Source of the DNA: Aurelia coerulea
Taxonomy: Eukaryota > Cnidaria > Scyphozoa > Semaeostomeae > Ulmaridae
Direction of reading: 5' to 3'
DNA: 64,000 nt
Assembly (NCBI GenBank): GCA_039566865.1
Contig: CM076955.1
Span: forward strand, 20,443,501 to 20,507,500
Positions within the stretch are counted from its first letter, which is position 1; each line of letters starts with the position of its first letter. Below are positions 13,374 to 24,313 of the stretch, in pieces. The notes under the pieces were generated by a model. That model saw only the letters and a program-made list of their open reading frames with translations, had not been told where the DNA came from and did not search any database. A program made the position numbers and the translations under genes.

Positions 13374-16300
13374 GTTTGCAAATTTCCTGTCGCAGTGAGT
13401 TTGAGTGAAATACCATCGTTGGGGTTTTTTCCTTTTGAAGTTGTTTCCTATTGGTGTCGACCATTATTTCTGCCATCTTCTGCATATCCTATCAATGCAC
13501 AAATGCATTATTTTCATATTTTTCATATTTATTTTTCATATTTCATACTTAATTCTTTTAAGGAGGGTTGCCCTTCAACAGAAGCTGGTTTTCAAGGGGC
13601 CCTCCGATAAAAACATTACAATGTAGGAAACAAAGTAAATCGCTATTAATTGAATTAAACTATAAAACCTTATTTACACTATTTAAAACTTATGTTCAAT
13701 AATAATTCAGAATTTACAATCAAAATGAAAGAAAAACGTCTCTGTTTCTAAATAATGTTCTTGAAACTATACAGAGAAGCTGCCAGCTTTGACTCGGCTG
13801 ACAGGCAATTCCATAGTTCTGCACCTCCATAGGAAAACTATTTTTGGCCATTTGTAGACCTTTTCGTTGGTAACCTCAATCCGGTCCCCGTATTACGAAG
13901 GTTATATGATTAGCAGAGCGAATTTCGGGTGAAGAGGTCACACAGGTATTGTGGAGCCAGCCCATTCAGGGACTTGAAGATTGCGAGCCAGCTCATTCCC
14001 ACCTTTGTTAAACTGAACCTGGAATTATCTGATGCAAAAAATAAAGCTTAATTATTGATAAAGATCCTTGTTTTCTACAGCTGCAGGAGATTGATTTTTC
14101 AAGAAATCTTTTGACCGATCTCCGTGGGATAAAGAATCTTCCTAGCCTCATGGTAAGATGTTATTTCATCAAACTTGTCACTGATCCATGTTCTCAAACA
14201 TTCAAGACAAATTTAAACAAAGACAAGAAGAATATCTGAAAGTGAAAAGAGATCAAGCTCTTTCAATCAACACTATAAAGTCAACTGAGACTTTAAAAAA
14301 CCTGGTAAATCTCTTTCAACGTTTCTATTTGTGATCTCTATCGTAAAAGTTTTTAGCACAAAAGCATGAAAAAATGACTTTGCAACTTTCAGGAATAATA
14401 AGAGGCAAAAGAATCAGGGCTCAAAAAACGAAGTAGCGTGGTAGCGGCGCTACCAGGAAGGTAGCTGAAATACTCAAATTTCTCAGGAAGGATGAAGGCA
14501 CAAACGCATAAATTGGAGTAAAGGGAGGAAATGAAAGGGAAAGAAAGAAGAAGCATGAATCTAGAACTTTCTCGTTGAACCTGCTTTACGTTACGAAAAC
14601 TGACTATAAAATCTCTTCGCTTTTCAGATCGTCAACGTCAGCAATAATAATTTGAAGGACTTGAAGTCATTAGGCGCATCAAAGTAGGTATCTTCCGTCT
14701 ATTTATTTCAACATCCTTACTTTCTTTCGAGTTGATTTTTCCTTGAATAACAGCCGCTTTTTTTGTCGTTACTTTTATTTGAAACTATTTCTGTTTGATT
14801 GCAGAACGCTACAACAACTAGATGTCTCTGGAAATGAAATTAAAACACTGTTGGTAAGATTTTAGCTAAGTTACATCCTTTAAGATATGCCAAGGAATAA
14901 TTTTCTCAAAATGTCGATTAATATTCTTTTCGGGGCTCAAAAAATTGTTTTCTTCCTGGTAGCAAGCTAAGCACCTTTGTTTTTTCTTACGTACTGTCTT
15001 CTTCTTTCTCAATTTGCTGCCCAATTCTATCCCATTTCCTTTCCGATCTTCTTTCTTTCCCTTTCATTTCCTCCCCTTCCTCCAATTTTTTCCCGTTTCC
15101 TTTCATCCTTCCTGAGAAATTTATCTACCACGCTACTTCGTTTTTTGAGCCCTGATTCTTTTGTCTCTTATTATTCTTGAAAGACATTGCAACGTCATTT
15201 TTTCATGTCTTACGCTGCACTGTAATTTGAAATTTACCGGGCGAGTCAACGCAAAGTTAACACATTTGACAGGCTGTGGAATAAAACAGTACGCGGCTAA
15301 TATTCAAAACTATAATGTTTAATCTATCAGTCAAAGGTTAACTTAGATGAGAAAATCTTGTTTGGTTAAAGCACTCATCTTTTAGACCAAGAAATTAGAA
15401 AAACACTGGTATGTGTGCGGTTTGTACGGGAACAAAAATTCCACGTTCCATTCTTGTCCACGATTACTTGCTATTAAAATATGAATTGTATTTCAGAAAC
15501 CGAATTTACATGTTAATGTCAGTTAAATCATAGACCAGAATTGATTGTGGAATTATCGTCCCCATACAATCTCCTTATCAGCATTATCTAATTTCTCGTT
15601 CTGAAAGATGAGTGCTTCGATCAAACAAAACTTTCACATCTAAGTTAGCTTTTGGCTGATAGATTAACATTATGTGTCCTGATAGATTAACATTATGTGT
15701 CAGCCATGTACTTTTTATTCCACAGCCCACCAAAACATGTTATAAATTCTTTATTCACGTGGCATTTTTAACTTTTACCATACAGCACATCGCACAGCAG
15801 TTCCCAAATCTAGAAATGCTCATTGCAGCTGATAACAAGATCACCGAATGGGAAGAAGTGGTGAGTGAAATAAAGTCCTTTTTCTTTTGAAAAGTGTTGC
15901 AGTTTGACTTATTTGATCGTGGCAATATTGTGATTTACATGTCTTTCAATTACCAAGAATATTGATTATCCAATATAATTTTTGATTCAATAAGACGGTA
16001 ACATTTCAGATCTCTTCAGATCAGGTGCTTTTCAGATCAGAAAGCAGAGGTACCTTAAGTCTAGGAAAGTTCTCAGTGCTGGTTACGAAACATGCACGTC
16101 AAGTGAATCATGTTCTACATTTCCACGCTTTCTACCACTATCTTAAAGACTATCGCAAAAGTAAATTCTGCCAAAGCCTCCGTTTTTAGTTGCAGCTGAA
16201 GCCTCTCAAAGAGCTGAAAGAGTTGTACCTCGATGGTAAGTGCTTTGTAAATATTTAACAAACTGTGGACAATATTTCGAGTGTATTTATTAATCTGAAA

Positions 16301-19300
16301 GGCCATTTCTTCAAAATTGATTTCAGCTGTTCATATTTGTGTGCACAAGGACAGTTTTCACTTGCAGAATTTAGCACGCAATTACGAGCTGTGATTCTAA
16401 AGTGTAGACATTTTCCTGAAATTATCACTCCTTAAATCAGTCTTTCCTTTCTTTTTCTGCAGGAAATCCACTAAAGAAAGATAGTGAGAGCATTAAGTAA
16501 GTTCTAGAATGAACAATTTTTGGACGTACCCCTTGTTTATTGTTATCTTCTCTCTAAAAGTCGTTTGATATCGCAAGGACGCTAGAGCAGCCAACATCGC
16601 CTCTAAATATTCCCAGTTTTGACGAAAATTAGACAGAAATATAAATTTCTGAGTAAGAGTTTCATAAAATACGTATGTTTTCACAATTGTCATTGTTTAC
16701 AATAGACCTTTTAGCTATTCTACAAAAGAGCCTGGATCGAGCGTTATTTTTATACATTTTTATACGCGCGGTTCGATCGAGTGGCGTTAGAGCTTCTATC
16801 ACTATTGTCCGCATTCGAAAATTCTACAAAATGTAGCAAAACATCGTTCGATTCTAATTCTTTTCAGAATAGCTAAAAGGTCTATTTCATACTTGGGGTG
16901 TAGTATTAAAGGAAATAGACATAGGTATTTCGAGTGGCCTCTATAAATAGGCCAAAAAACGCCTGCACATTCCATTGTATTTGAGCTACACAATGAAACG
17001 GCACGTGTGGAAGTTATGAAATAAGAAGATAGTATATTTTAGTTTGGCACGGGCTAGCTTTTAATGACGTCCATTCCTTTTAAAGCCCTATTGCTAATTG
17101 TTATTGAATCGAGATCTAAAAATAGGCTGACTTTATTTTAGGGTTCACCGAGTTTTGTACAAGGCTTGGTTCTTACTTTGATAACAAAGTCTTGCATACT
17201 CAGCCTGAGCCATTTGTTTCGTTTTTTGTAGCAATTTCAAATGGAGTCGCAGTGTGACCGACGTTCTTTCACAGCTTGAGATATTAGATGGGGTAAGTAT
17301 AGGCTTTATTTCTATAATTCCCAGTTTTTCAACCAGGCTCCCAGAAGAAAGTTTACAGATTTGATTGGATCCAGTGATATGAATTTAGTTTTAATCAATG
17401 GCTAATCTCTTTCAAAATGTTCAATGATAGTTACCTGAACATATATACCTCATTTGTTGATATTTGTGCTTTGCGTATGGAAATATTAACCCTGAATCTT
17501 TGCCAAAGCAAATTCCAGAAGCACATCGAAATTGAAGCAAAATGAAAATAAAATGGGCACCATGGGCGAATTCTCGTAGACAGAATATAATATGATAAGA
17601 TATATAATATGAATATAATAAGTTTTATTCAAGTTTGTCAAGGGTGTTGTTGATTCAGTCGCTGTGCTTCCAAAATTTGCTTAGGCCAAAATGCCAGCGA
17701 TCTTGTTTGAAGGTGACTGTAAATTCAACTTTCGATGTTAATATTTCAACACTCAAAGCACAAACATTAACAAGTGAGGTATCTGTGTTCAAGTTAACTT
17801 TTGAAGAACCTTTTGAAATTGATTAGTCATCGATTAAAGCTAAATTCTCATCCCTGGACCTAACCAAATATGAATACTTTTTTCTTCGACACCCGGTAGT
17901 TTTCAATCAAAATAATTGCAATGGCCATCCCGTCATTTCTTTGTTAACATGCCATCAAACCATGCAAGTCCTCTCCTCTGTGTTATCCTCATTCGTTCGC
18001 TAGACTTCGGATGAAGCGAAAGTGAAACGTAGAAGCATGTGTTTATATTTTTGAAAATTTTCATTAATTCTATACCGGGTGAGTCAATAAAAAGAATCCC
18101 CGTTTGAAAGGTCACGACTCCCTGGATATCAAGACGATGATATCAGCAGATATGTAATTTAATGGTAGACATGTTCAAATCCATTTCAAAATTTACCTGA
18201 CTGAAATCGGCTACTGCGTACTGAAATTATGAGGGATTTTCTCGAGAATACCTCTTCAAGAAACCTTCAAAGCGTGCCTAAAATCACGAACAAATTTCCC
18301 TAACATTTCTGCTTTACACGGGCCTTATGGCAATTATTTTTGCATGCTTTGACACGTGCTATCCTCTTGGGAGGATGAACAAGTCTTCCCCTTGGTATCA
18401 ATAACCTATTCAGGGGGAGCCCATTCTCCCAAGAGGACAAAATACATGAATTCATTTGAGTGGCATCATTTTTAGGAAGGAAAACCAAGGAAAATTTGCT
18501 CATTGTTTTCACTCGTCTTTGCAGGTCTTTGGAAGGGGCTTTCTGCAGAAAATCTCCCATATCCACGGGAAGGAATGGCCGATTAAAGCCGGGTAAATTA
18601 CTGAACTTAATTGAACATATTGGCAATGAAACAAGACAGTTTTCATTATCATTGCTTTGATATTCAGGGAGCAGTGGCCTTCCAAACGGAGATTCTTTTT
18701 TGACTCACCTGGTATTATTGTTGAAGAAACTTATGATTTATCGTTTGCCATGGTGCGATTATGCTTGTAATAGCCATTGCAAGCCTGACTGATGTTTGAC
18801 CTTCTTTGCTAAGTTTTGATTTTAATTCTTGCAGCATCAAGTAACAAGACCTCAATCTAAATCTGGAGAAAGACTTCCCATGCGACCAATGACAGCATCG
18901 CAAGGTTCGTTAGCAATTTTGTATCGGATGAGAATTTCTATCAAGTTTGGTTGAAATTATAATGGAGTAAAAATTTCAATTCTTGAATTAAAGGGACTGT
19001 ACAAGATTTTTGTATAAAATCGGAAAGTACGGGACAACCCGTGCACGTGGCTAAAGCCTTGGGTTTTTAATGGCGGCCAGTTTCACCACAGCTTCTACGT
19101 AAGTTTCATTACAGTGTTTTCTTGTCTATGTCTATGAAATGTGATGGAGCTTTTGATATCCATTAAAATTCTGAAATATTCGGCGTTAGAAAAATAGAAC
19201 GAATCCTCTACCAAAGCTTCGATCACCAAGATTGTCGCAGATACTTTGGATTACTATTCTCTGTGCAAATTAGCTATGTTGTGTGATGATTTGACATTCG

Positions 19301-22300
19301 ATGATTTGACACGCATATCCACGCAGAGATGACGGGTTGTACAGCTCCTTTAAAGGTTTCACTCAAATATTATTAATTTCTTTTGAAGACTTTACACAGG
19401 TTACCAATAAAAATTTTCCCCTAAGACTGAAAATCTTCTTTAAACTTGTCTCTTTTTCTGATTTCTCTTTAGGCTTGTCAACAAAGATGGTTTACGATCA
19501 AATGAACGTCATGAACCACGAGATTTCATTTTATGAAAACATGATCACGTCCAGGTAAATCATTTATATTTAAGTCTGAATAAAAGGACCAAACACTCAT
19601 TACTACATGAAATAACATCTTTCCTACCATATTTCAAAATGGAATATGTGAAGTTTTCCTGAAAAAAGCATTTTCATTCATTGCATTTCATTTTGAAATT
19701 CTTTAGGGAGGGTAGCCCTGGTTTTCGAAGGGGCCTCGTGACGTTATTTAGAGCCCTGACGTACCTGAATTAACTATATACCTTTTCTTTGCGTGCTGCT
19801 TTCTCAATTGATAGATACAGTAAAAACCCTTATGTAAGAACCTTGCATTTTGAAATCACCCTGTTTAGGTTCTTATGCATCTGATACTATTCTTGAAAAC
19901 ATGATGCAAGGTTCTTAAATAGGTTCTTATCAAAAGAATTAATTACAGATCTTCGGGAATTTAGGCCAAATATAAGAAAGCAAGGTTTTCACGTACTCAC
20001 TATCATGACACAATTTTATAAAGAACAACCTTATCTACCTAGCCTTATCTGTATCAAATCCATTCATACAAGGAATTTTTTACATATGCTTTGTATCTAC
20101 TTAAGTATTTGGCTAAATTTCTTGAAACATTTTATCACATATTACCAACCAGTAGTTTACATTCATCTTTTTTAAAGATAAGGGCCTTCCTTGAATTTAG
20201 GATGAATAGGTTCTTCTGTAATGGGGTGAAATTAGAACATTTTAGGCCTTAGGTTCTTATAAGTGGGTGGTTCTTATATTCGGGTTTTTACTGTAGGAAA
20301 TCATTTGCTCTTGGAAAACACGGTGTTAATTTTAATTTATATTTCGTTTTGTAGACTTTCTACATTTTCCCTTACGTGCAATGTATCTTTTTTGCCAACC
20401 TTTCCAGTTATTCAGTAAAATATTTCCAATTTGTAGGTTTACCGTAGTCCACAATATGCTTGAGTCTCTACCAGTAAAGTCGACACCGACCCAAAGCGAA
20501 GAGGATTTGAACACAGGTAATTTAACAACAGCCTTTTTTAGGTTACAAAAGGTGGAAATATATCAATATTATAGTCAAGTCTGATCACATCAAATCATCA
20601 GAAAATACTGGAAAGATAAGAAGCCAGAGATTTTTGTTAGTTCATAGAATTTCACTTGGAACTCATTTAAGATGCTTTTGATCCAGAGGATTCTTGAAAT
20701 TTAAAAGAACCGTCAATTATACTCAAGTAAAGACCCCCTTCAAGACAATCGTCAGCACTTTCTCTGGATTACTTTCTGGAACTGAATGTACTCGTCAAAA
20801 TCAACCATGTTCTGGAATTTTCCTTTTGCAAAAAGGTACGATTAATTGCTACAAGTACAGGTCCCCTCGCACAGAATATGCTTTCTAAGATATTTTTAAC
20901 TTGCTATTGTTTTTTCCAGATTGTGATCCTTTAAAAGCTCACATAGACGATAGTCAAAGGCCTTCGACTTCAAGCTCCGATATGAGGCCCACAAGCCGTT
21001 GTGGAAGGTAATTCAAAAAAATCCTACCCATAAGTGATATTTTGGTTGTTTGGGGACGCAAAAGATCTCGTAAATTCACTCGTTACTTTGAGATTTTGAT
21101 CGTTGCAGCAGTTCAGTCGAACGCGTTGTTCGAACGCTTTTGTTTGCCCTTGGCGGGAAGTTTGAATTAAAGAAGAATCAGCCAATCCCATCAAGTTATT
21201 TCAAGTCTTGCATCCTGATTGGTCCAGGAACAAATTTGTTCCCGGCGAGAATTTTTTTGCCGTTTTGAGAAGAGTTAGTCCATAAGGCCCTCAACTGGAG
21301 CGACAACAACAACATTAATTCACTTCAATTAGATGAGCGTAAGTTGAGGGTCCTTATGTAGTGAGGCTAGAAGGTAATTTGTTGCTGTTCATGATATTTT
21401 GGACAAATTTTTGCGAAACCTACCGGGTGCGCCAAAATAAACTATGCACGTTTGGCAGGCCACAATAAATCGTACACTGGACCGATTTTGAAGATTTATG
21501 ACTTAATCTTTAGCAGAAAGCCTGAATTAGATTATAGGACTTTTTGCAAATTTTTTAAATTTTCAATTTCTTGAGCTAGAAGCGAGTTTCTTAAAATTTT
21601 AGTATTCGAAAACACTGAAAACGATCAAAAAACATCGATCAAGTTTTCTAAATAATTGACATGAATGGGCAAAGAGAGAACTTGTTCGTAGAGATTTACG
21701 ATTCAGAAATCGACTAATTGTAATCTGCTATACGAGAGTTCGTACTAAACCCCCAAATCCCCCTGAAATGTTTTCTCTTTGTTCATTCATGTTGAATCTT
21801 TCAAAATTTGATCGACGTTTTTTGATCGTTTTCAATGTTTTCGAAAACGAACATTTTAAGAATCTCGCTTCTCGCTCTAAAAGCTGAAAACAGAGAAATT
21901 TGCAAAAAGTCCAAGAATCTAATTCAGGCTTTCTGCTAAAGATTAAGTCATAAATCTTCAAAATCGGTCCAGTGTACGATTTATTGTGGCCTGCCAAACG
22001 TACATAGTTTATTTTATGTTATTTTCTGTTTCATTTCACAAAATTTTGGTTTATCCAATCTTTTTGTGGTTGATTCAATTACTCATGCATAATGTGCTTA
22101 CGGCATTTCATAGAGTCTAAAATGATAGTCCAGAGAATAGAGGACAATGAGATTTTAACCTCATAACAGAATCCTTTTTAAAATTGTGTTTATCGAATGT
22201 TTCGGTTATGACCGGTTTAGGATTCAATTGTTGTAAATTCATTAAAGGACTCGAAAAAAGCTGATAACAAAACCCAATTTTGGAATAATCGATTTTGATA

Positions 22301-24313
22301 CTAAGTCTGGTTTTCACAAGCAAATTGATGTTCATCTCAGGGTAATTTTATAAAAACCAGACTAACATAGGGCTCAAATCGAGCTTTCAAATCTTTAAAA
22401 AGGTGGGTGTAAAATTCGATGAAATTTTTATTTGAATTGAATGGCTTGAAAGGAACTGATGTTACTTAGCTATAAATCTGCCTTGGAAATTTTTTGATAC
22501 CTTGATTTTTTTCAAAATGGCGGCAATTTAATCATTTTTAAAAAATTCATGGACAGTTTTGAAAAATGTAAATCATCATTAGTCCTAAACTAATGGAGGA
22601 AAATTTTTCAATATAATCCTTCAAGTTTATAAAAGCCCGCCCGGTACCCATGACTGGTTTAGTCCTAAACTAATTGAAGATATCTACAATGAAGGTCTAC
22701 AATATGGTGGCACGCAGAAATATGTAGCTTGTCTGGTTTAGGATATAGAAATTTGATGACATCATAGCCTCAAATTTGATAAAAGCCGCCATTTGTAAAC
22801 TAATCAAGATATCAATAAATTTCCATGGCAGAAAACACCTTATTTTCCTTCCTAGCCATCTAATTCAAAGAAAACTGTAATAGAATTCTACACCGACCTT
22901 TTTAAAGATTTGAGCCCTGACTTGAAAACAAACATAAGCATATCTAAATACAATTAGTCACAAGGCAGAGTTTTGTCAACGATGTGTTTTGAAAAATCAA
23001 AATGTTTCGCTTTGTAACGAATTGTGGCTAGAAGATATCGTTACTTTCATCCACGTAGCCTACGCGTAGACCCATTGTTCCAAATGCAGAAAGGGCCTAC
23101 GAAGCAAAGAGCAAAAGAGAAATAATGGGGTTACGCGTAGGCTAGCATCCACACGGGTCTACGGGAATGCTCTTTTTTCAACGGTAAATTGACGTCCCTT
23201 GACTCGACTTGACCACACGGGTTTTGAATTGTAAGTTAAAGATTTTTGTCCGATTTTTGAATCCTAATATTATTAAATGTCGATGATACAGTACAACTTC
23301 TTTCCCAGTCTCATTTCAATGCTTCTTTTTTCCTTGTCAACAGCTGTGTGGCCACTGCCGTTTTGAAATTTCCCTCAGCCACGAGCCTTCCATTTTCGGA
23401 AGTTTGTTATGAGGGGAATTTCAAAATAGCGGCCCCAGTTTCCAAAGTTTACAGCTTTAAATCTTCCTATATTAATGACACACACCCGTTCAACCAAAAT
23501 ATCCACTGTACCCTGTTCCCCAAGAAAAGGAACAGTTTAACATTGCTTTCTTTGTCCCCTCAGCCGAACACGCATACGGGAAGCTTTGGAATTTGCTTCA
23601 AGGAACTTCAGCCAACCAGAACAGTCAAAGAACAAAGAAACGAACGGTAACTCAAGTAAGAAGGGTGATGGGTGAACGATAAACGAGGTTAGGCCTAATT
23701 ATTGTTTAAACTTCATTAGAATGTAAATATGTGAATATTAAATATGGTTTCTTTCAGTTTTTTTGGCATCAAAGTTGTTTCTACTTGAAATTTCATTTCG
23801 CGCAGCGCAATGCCTTTCTCCGCTAGTCACCTACAACACCCATAGTCAAAATAGTCGTGCTGCTCTAGTTATCGCAAAATGTACTTCAAAACAAATATCC
23901 CAGTGCACATTCCCATAAACTAAAGAAGGCTATCACATAGGGCCTTTCTGATTGGTCAATTCAGCAAATCGAATATATTTGATTGGTTGCAATTTAACCT
24001 GGTTTAGATAAAGTTGGTTTAACTGTGTCAGTGTGAAGGCGGTATTATGCACTTCAGATTCCTAATGACATTTTCCTTGCATGCATTGCGAAACATAGTT
24101 TAGTTATGAAAATTTATCGATTAATGTTGCGTGCATTCGAGAAACTCTGCCGTTGATGCCTTTTCCAGACTCACACCAATTTCAGAAGTACGCCCGCTAA
24201 CTCCCATCGACAGCAACTTTGTCTCGCAAACTCCAGAATTATTTCATGTCGTTAGGAAAAATGAAGTTGCGTTGGAGAGAATTTTGCGCCCACTTGCAGA
24301 TCACATTAACTAA
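7459..24313 (+). CDS. Multi-exon SDS22-type leucine-rich-repeat protein
   Basis: Coding exons that join in phase: 7459-7636 (ATG at 7460), 8787-8873, 9363-9434, 10864-10922, 11119-11171, 11503-11645, 12716-12802, 14081-14152, 14628-14683, 14805-14853, 15786-15860, 16196-16235, 16463-16496, 17232-17292, 18835-18904, 19473-19554, 20437-20516 and 20920-21007, about 462 codons. Probable further exons are 23564-23646 and 24169-24313 (stop TAA), but the phases of these last joins do not agree, so a small exon is missing or a border is wrong. The protein has a basic Ser/Arg/Lys-rich N-terminus of about 60 residues, then about 11 repeats of 22 residues (LDLSCNQIKKIENL, LQLQYNQIEKI, LHLGSNKLTSL, LDVSGNEIKTL, LYLDGNPLKKD), an LRR cap (VTDVLSQLEILDG) and a polar tail. 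Such domains act as protein-binding scaffolds, often in phosphatase-1, cilium or cytoskeleton complexes. I cannot assign an orthologue. Confidence 0.85.
7899..8201. mobile_element. Miniature element with internal AGCCTTGTA repeats
   Basis: Inverted ends CCTGTACGAAAATACAAGG (7899-7917) and the reverse complement of CCTGTACAAAAATACAAGG (8183-8201) enclose about 300 bp. The interior carries many copies, in both orientations, of a short motif 'gccttgta' or 'aaccttgta'. It is non-coding and lies in the first intron of the LRR gene. Confidence 0.75.
11795..12415. mobile_element. CCGGGTGAGTCA foldback element, copy A
   Basis: A 621-bp element beginning CCGGGTGAGTCAATAAAAAG and ending with the inverted TTCTTTTTTCTGACTCACCC and GG. 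It is closely related along its whole length to 18075-18712 (shared 'ccctggatatcaagacgatg', 'ctcgagaa', 'ggaaaaccaagg'-type segments). It lies in the LRR gene intron after the exon ending at 11645. Target duplication is not clear for this copy. Confidence 0.8.
13073..13259 (-). mobile_element. tRNA-derived SINE, copy 1
   Basis: On the minus strand it begins with a tRNA-like head: a degenerate A box (GTGGCGCAGCGGTGTAATCC) and a B box (GGTTCGATCCC), followed by an unrelated tail ending in 'accgcaacttcaccctcacc'. A second copy, at 45381-45568, has the same head and tail in the same orientation. Two dispersed copies with one fixed tail mean this is a SINE and not a functional tRNA gene. It lies inside an LRR gene intron. 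Confidence 0.8.
13322..13371. repeat. (TC)n microsatellite
   Basis: About 25 uninterrupted TC dinucleotides lie immediately beside the SINE at 13073-13259. The Ser-Leu-rich 145-residue ORF covering it is a by-product of the repeat. Confidence 0.95.
13640..14035 (-). pseudogene. LINE reverse-transcriptase C-terminal relic
   Basis: On the minus strand the conceptual translation gives the typical post-RT tail of a CR1/Jockey-like element: LNGLAPQYLCDLFTRNSLC, then after a stop SYNLRNTGTGLRLPTKRSTN, then GGAELWNCLSAESK and SLYSFKNII. Family members usually read 'LNGLAP.YL..LF..N....YNLR....L.LP..........Y.GA.LWN.LP'. At least three in-frame stops and an upstream frame break show it is dead. It lies in the intron just before the exon at 14081. 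Confidence 0.75.
14370..14570. repeat. Intronic inverted repeat, left arm
   Basis: This segment is repeated in reverse complement at about 14935-15210. Shared landmarks are 'catgaaaaaatgac', 'aataataagag', 'aaaagaatcagggctcaaaa', 'cgaagtagcgtggtag' and an A/G-rich stretch opposite a C/T-rich stretch. The end 'cagggctcaaaa' looks like a hAT-type terminus. The arms flank the two LRR exons 14628-14683 and 14805-14853. Confidence 0.75.
14935..15210. repeat. Intronic inverted repeat, right arm
   Basis: Reverse-complement partner of 14370-14570. 'ctaccacgctacttcg', 'ttttgagccctgattctttt' and 'ttattattcttgaaa' mirror the left arm. The strongest pairing covers about 80 bp at 15128-15210 with few mismatches. 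A C/T-rich stretch of about 100 bp lies inside it. Confidence 0.75.
15237..15727. mobile_element. CCGGGCGAGTCA foldback element
   Basis: After TA at 15235-15236 the element starts CCGGGCGAGTCAACGCAAAG. Its left arm (ggctgtggaataaaacagta, taatctatcagtc, actcatcttt) returns inverted in the right arm (gaaagatgagt, gactgatagatt-like, ttattccacagcc). A short direct duplication of 'ctgatagattaacattatgt' lies in the right arm. The right terminus is decayed. It sits about 60 bp before the LRR exon at 15786. Confidence 0.65.
16701..16886. mobile_element. Short MITE with AATAGACC ends, copy 1
   Basis: A 186-bp element with ends AATAGACCTTTTAGCTATTC and GAATAGCTAAAAGGTCTATT. The same element occurs in opposite orientation at 37052-37237, sharing 'tgctacattttgtagaattt' and 'actattgt/acaatagt'. 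It is intronic in the LRR gene. Confidence 0.85.
18075..18712. mobile_element. CCGGGTGAGTCA foldback element, copy B
   Basis: A 638-bp copy of the element at 11795-12415, flanked by TA on both sides (18073-18074 and 18713-18714). It starts CCGGGTGAGTCAATAAAAAG and ends TTTTTTGACTCACCTGG. It is intronic in the LRR gene, before the exon at 18835. Confidence 0.85.
19818..20293. mobile_element. MITE with CAGTAAAAACCC ends, copy 1
   Basis: TA-flanked element (19816-19817 and 20294-20295) with inverted ends CAGTAAAAACCC and GGGTTTTTACTG, each followed by 'taagaacc'-type subterminal repeats. A second copy in the opposite orientation is at 34139-34600. The internal segments 'ttacagatcttcgggaattt' and 'ggtaggttc'-like parts are shared. 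TA targeting and short ends suggest a Tc1/mariner-type origin. Intronic in the LRR gene. Confidence 0.85.
21423..22017. mobile_element. CCGGGTGCGCCA long-palindrome element, copy 1
   Basis: The left half starts CCGGGTGCGCCAAAATAAAC and contains 'ttggcaggccacaataaatc'. The right half, from about 21735, is the approximate reverse complement and ends near 22017 with 'gcctgccaaacgtacatagt'. The two halves of about 290 bp would fold into one long hairpin. The far right terminus has lost the GCACCCGG end. Related copies are at about 38341-38672 (right half only) and 51564-52173 (complete). Confidence 0.85.
22366..22920. mobile_element. Inverted-repeat element with AGGGCTCAAAT ends
   Basis: The left end 'tagggctcaaatcgagc' and the following 'tctttaaaaaggtgggtgta' reappear inverted at 22880-22918 as 'tacaccgacctttttaaaga' and 'tttgagccctga'. 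The interior is AT-rich with the repeated phrase 'ggtttagtcctaaactaat'. It is non-coding, in the last large intron of the LRR gene. Confidence 0.65.
23058..23142. repeat. GCCTACGCGTAGACCC foldback, short copy
   Basis: Inverted ends GCCTACGCGTAGACCCAT and ATGGGGTTACGCGTAGGC enclose about 50 bp. This is a deletion derivative of the longer foldback at 59875-60115, with which it shares 'cgaagcaaagagcaaaag'-type sequence. Confidence 0.75.

Noticed and set aside
13173..13610. 145-codon ORF with a long Ser-Leu run
   Set aside because: Created by the (TC)n microsatellite and the neighbouring SINE.
23340..23650. 100-codon ORF at the LRR gene 3' end as one exon
   Set aside because: Its first half is a hairpin (ccgttttgaaatttccctca / tgaggggaatttcaaaatag). 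Only 23564-23646, after a good acceptor, is kept as a tentative exon.
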